The translations under genes and the position numbers were made by a program. DNA of 21,411 bases. Source: a virus. The first letter of the stretch is position 1. The number at the start of each line of letters is the position of its first letter. Positions 21,233 to 21,411 of this stretch are shown here, piece by piece. Location of the stretch: positions 1 to 21,411 of IMG/VR virus record IMGVR_UViG_3300020404_000119; one strand, given 5' to 3'. The notes under the pieces are model-generated. The model ran no database searches and had not been told where the DNA came from. It saw nothing but the letters and a program-made list of their open reading frames with translations.

Positions 21233-21411
21233 TTAATTTCTCCTAAACTCTGTAATTAACAAATAACTCTTAACATTCGAATCAGTTGTTAATTTTATTA
21301 TTTTATCATTGCCAAATTTTAACTGGTCAGGTCGTAATCCATACTTACCATTTCCAGTAAAACTCAAATCATCTTTTTCACTTTCGGCACTTATCTTTAA
21401 AGTACCTGTAC
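21233..21411 (-). CDS. C-terminal part of a probable structural protein (cut by window edge)
   Basis: An open frame enters from the window edge and ends with TAA at 21235-21233, directly before the ATG of the next gene (TAAATG). The visible 58 residues include ESEKDDLSFTGNGKYGLRPD and KIIKLTTDSNVKSYLLITEF. The beginning is outside the window. The region is evidently coding because the frame is open, ends at the next start, and contains that gene's ribosome site. Short alternating strands and its position suggest a virion protein; the family is not recognised. Confidence 0.6.
   Translation of the reverse strand, partial: TGTLKISAESEKDDLSFTGNGKYGLRPDQLKFGNDKIIKLTTDSNVKSYLLITEFRRN

Overview
The window looks like part of the genome of an uncultured, AT-rich marine T4-like myovirus. 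The evidence is a set of T4 core genes, all on the minus strand: prohead protease gp21, scaffold gp22, major capsid protein gp23, a tail-tube-fold protein, UvsY, UvsW, late sigma factor gp55, and the gp47/gp46 recombination nuclease. The order (gp21-gp22-gp23, then uvsY, uvsW, gp55, gp47, gp46), the CobS/CobT-like pair, the peptide deformylase and the several 2OG-Fe(II) oxygenases resemble marine T4-like phages of cyanobacteria and of Pelagibacter-type hosts. No photosynthesis genes are seen, and base composition is very low in GC by eye, so an AT-rich heterotrophic host such as a SAR11-like bacterium is my best guess. That host call is inference.

Reading in the direction of transcription, from high to low coordinates: (i) 21411-17456 is the head module: two small probable structural genes (one cut by the window edge), a 61-residue protein, gp21, gp22 and gp23, with T4-type late promoters (TATAAATA) and a strong terminator after gp23. 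(ii) 17344-16132 is a self-contained unit holding one gene for an AlkB-like membrane di-iron hydroxylase, with its own promoter, structured leader and terminator. (iii) 16102-14394 holds a tail-tube-like protein behind a perfect late promoter, a Rossmann-like DUF115/GT-like protein, and a 90-residue unknown behind a consensus sigma-70 promoter. (iv) 14378-7240 is the recombination and late-transcription module: UvsY, a small hydrophobic protein, two 2OG-Fe(II) oxygenases, UvsW, an Sm-like small protein, gp55, gp47 and gp46. (v) 7240-3588 is a tightly overlapped accessory operon: peptide deformylase, a two-helix membrane protein, two GNAT acetyltransferases around an Asp/Asn-hydroxylase-like oxygenase, and a DNA methyltransferase. 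(vi) 3523-1 holds tandem promoters, a CobT-like VWA/HExxH protein, a small protein sharing a domain with CobS, and a CobS/MoxR-like AAA+ ATPase cut by the window edge.

The most striking item is the AlkB-like hydroxylase between gp23 and the tail gene. It carries all the histidine-box regions of alkane monooxygenases, except that one histidine expected to bind iron is glutamine. It sits alone between two intrinsic terminators under an overlapping host-type/late promoter, like an inserted metabolic cassette. A second theme is that several promoters (before gp55, the 90-residue gene, the tail-tube gene and the CobT-like gene) lie so close to their start codons that the transcripts would be leaderless or nearly so. 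No tRNA genes, CRISPR arrays, insertion sequences or integrase genes were seen. No gene-free stretch exceeds about 200 bases.
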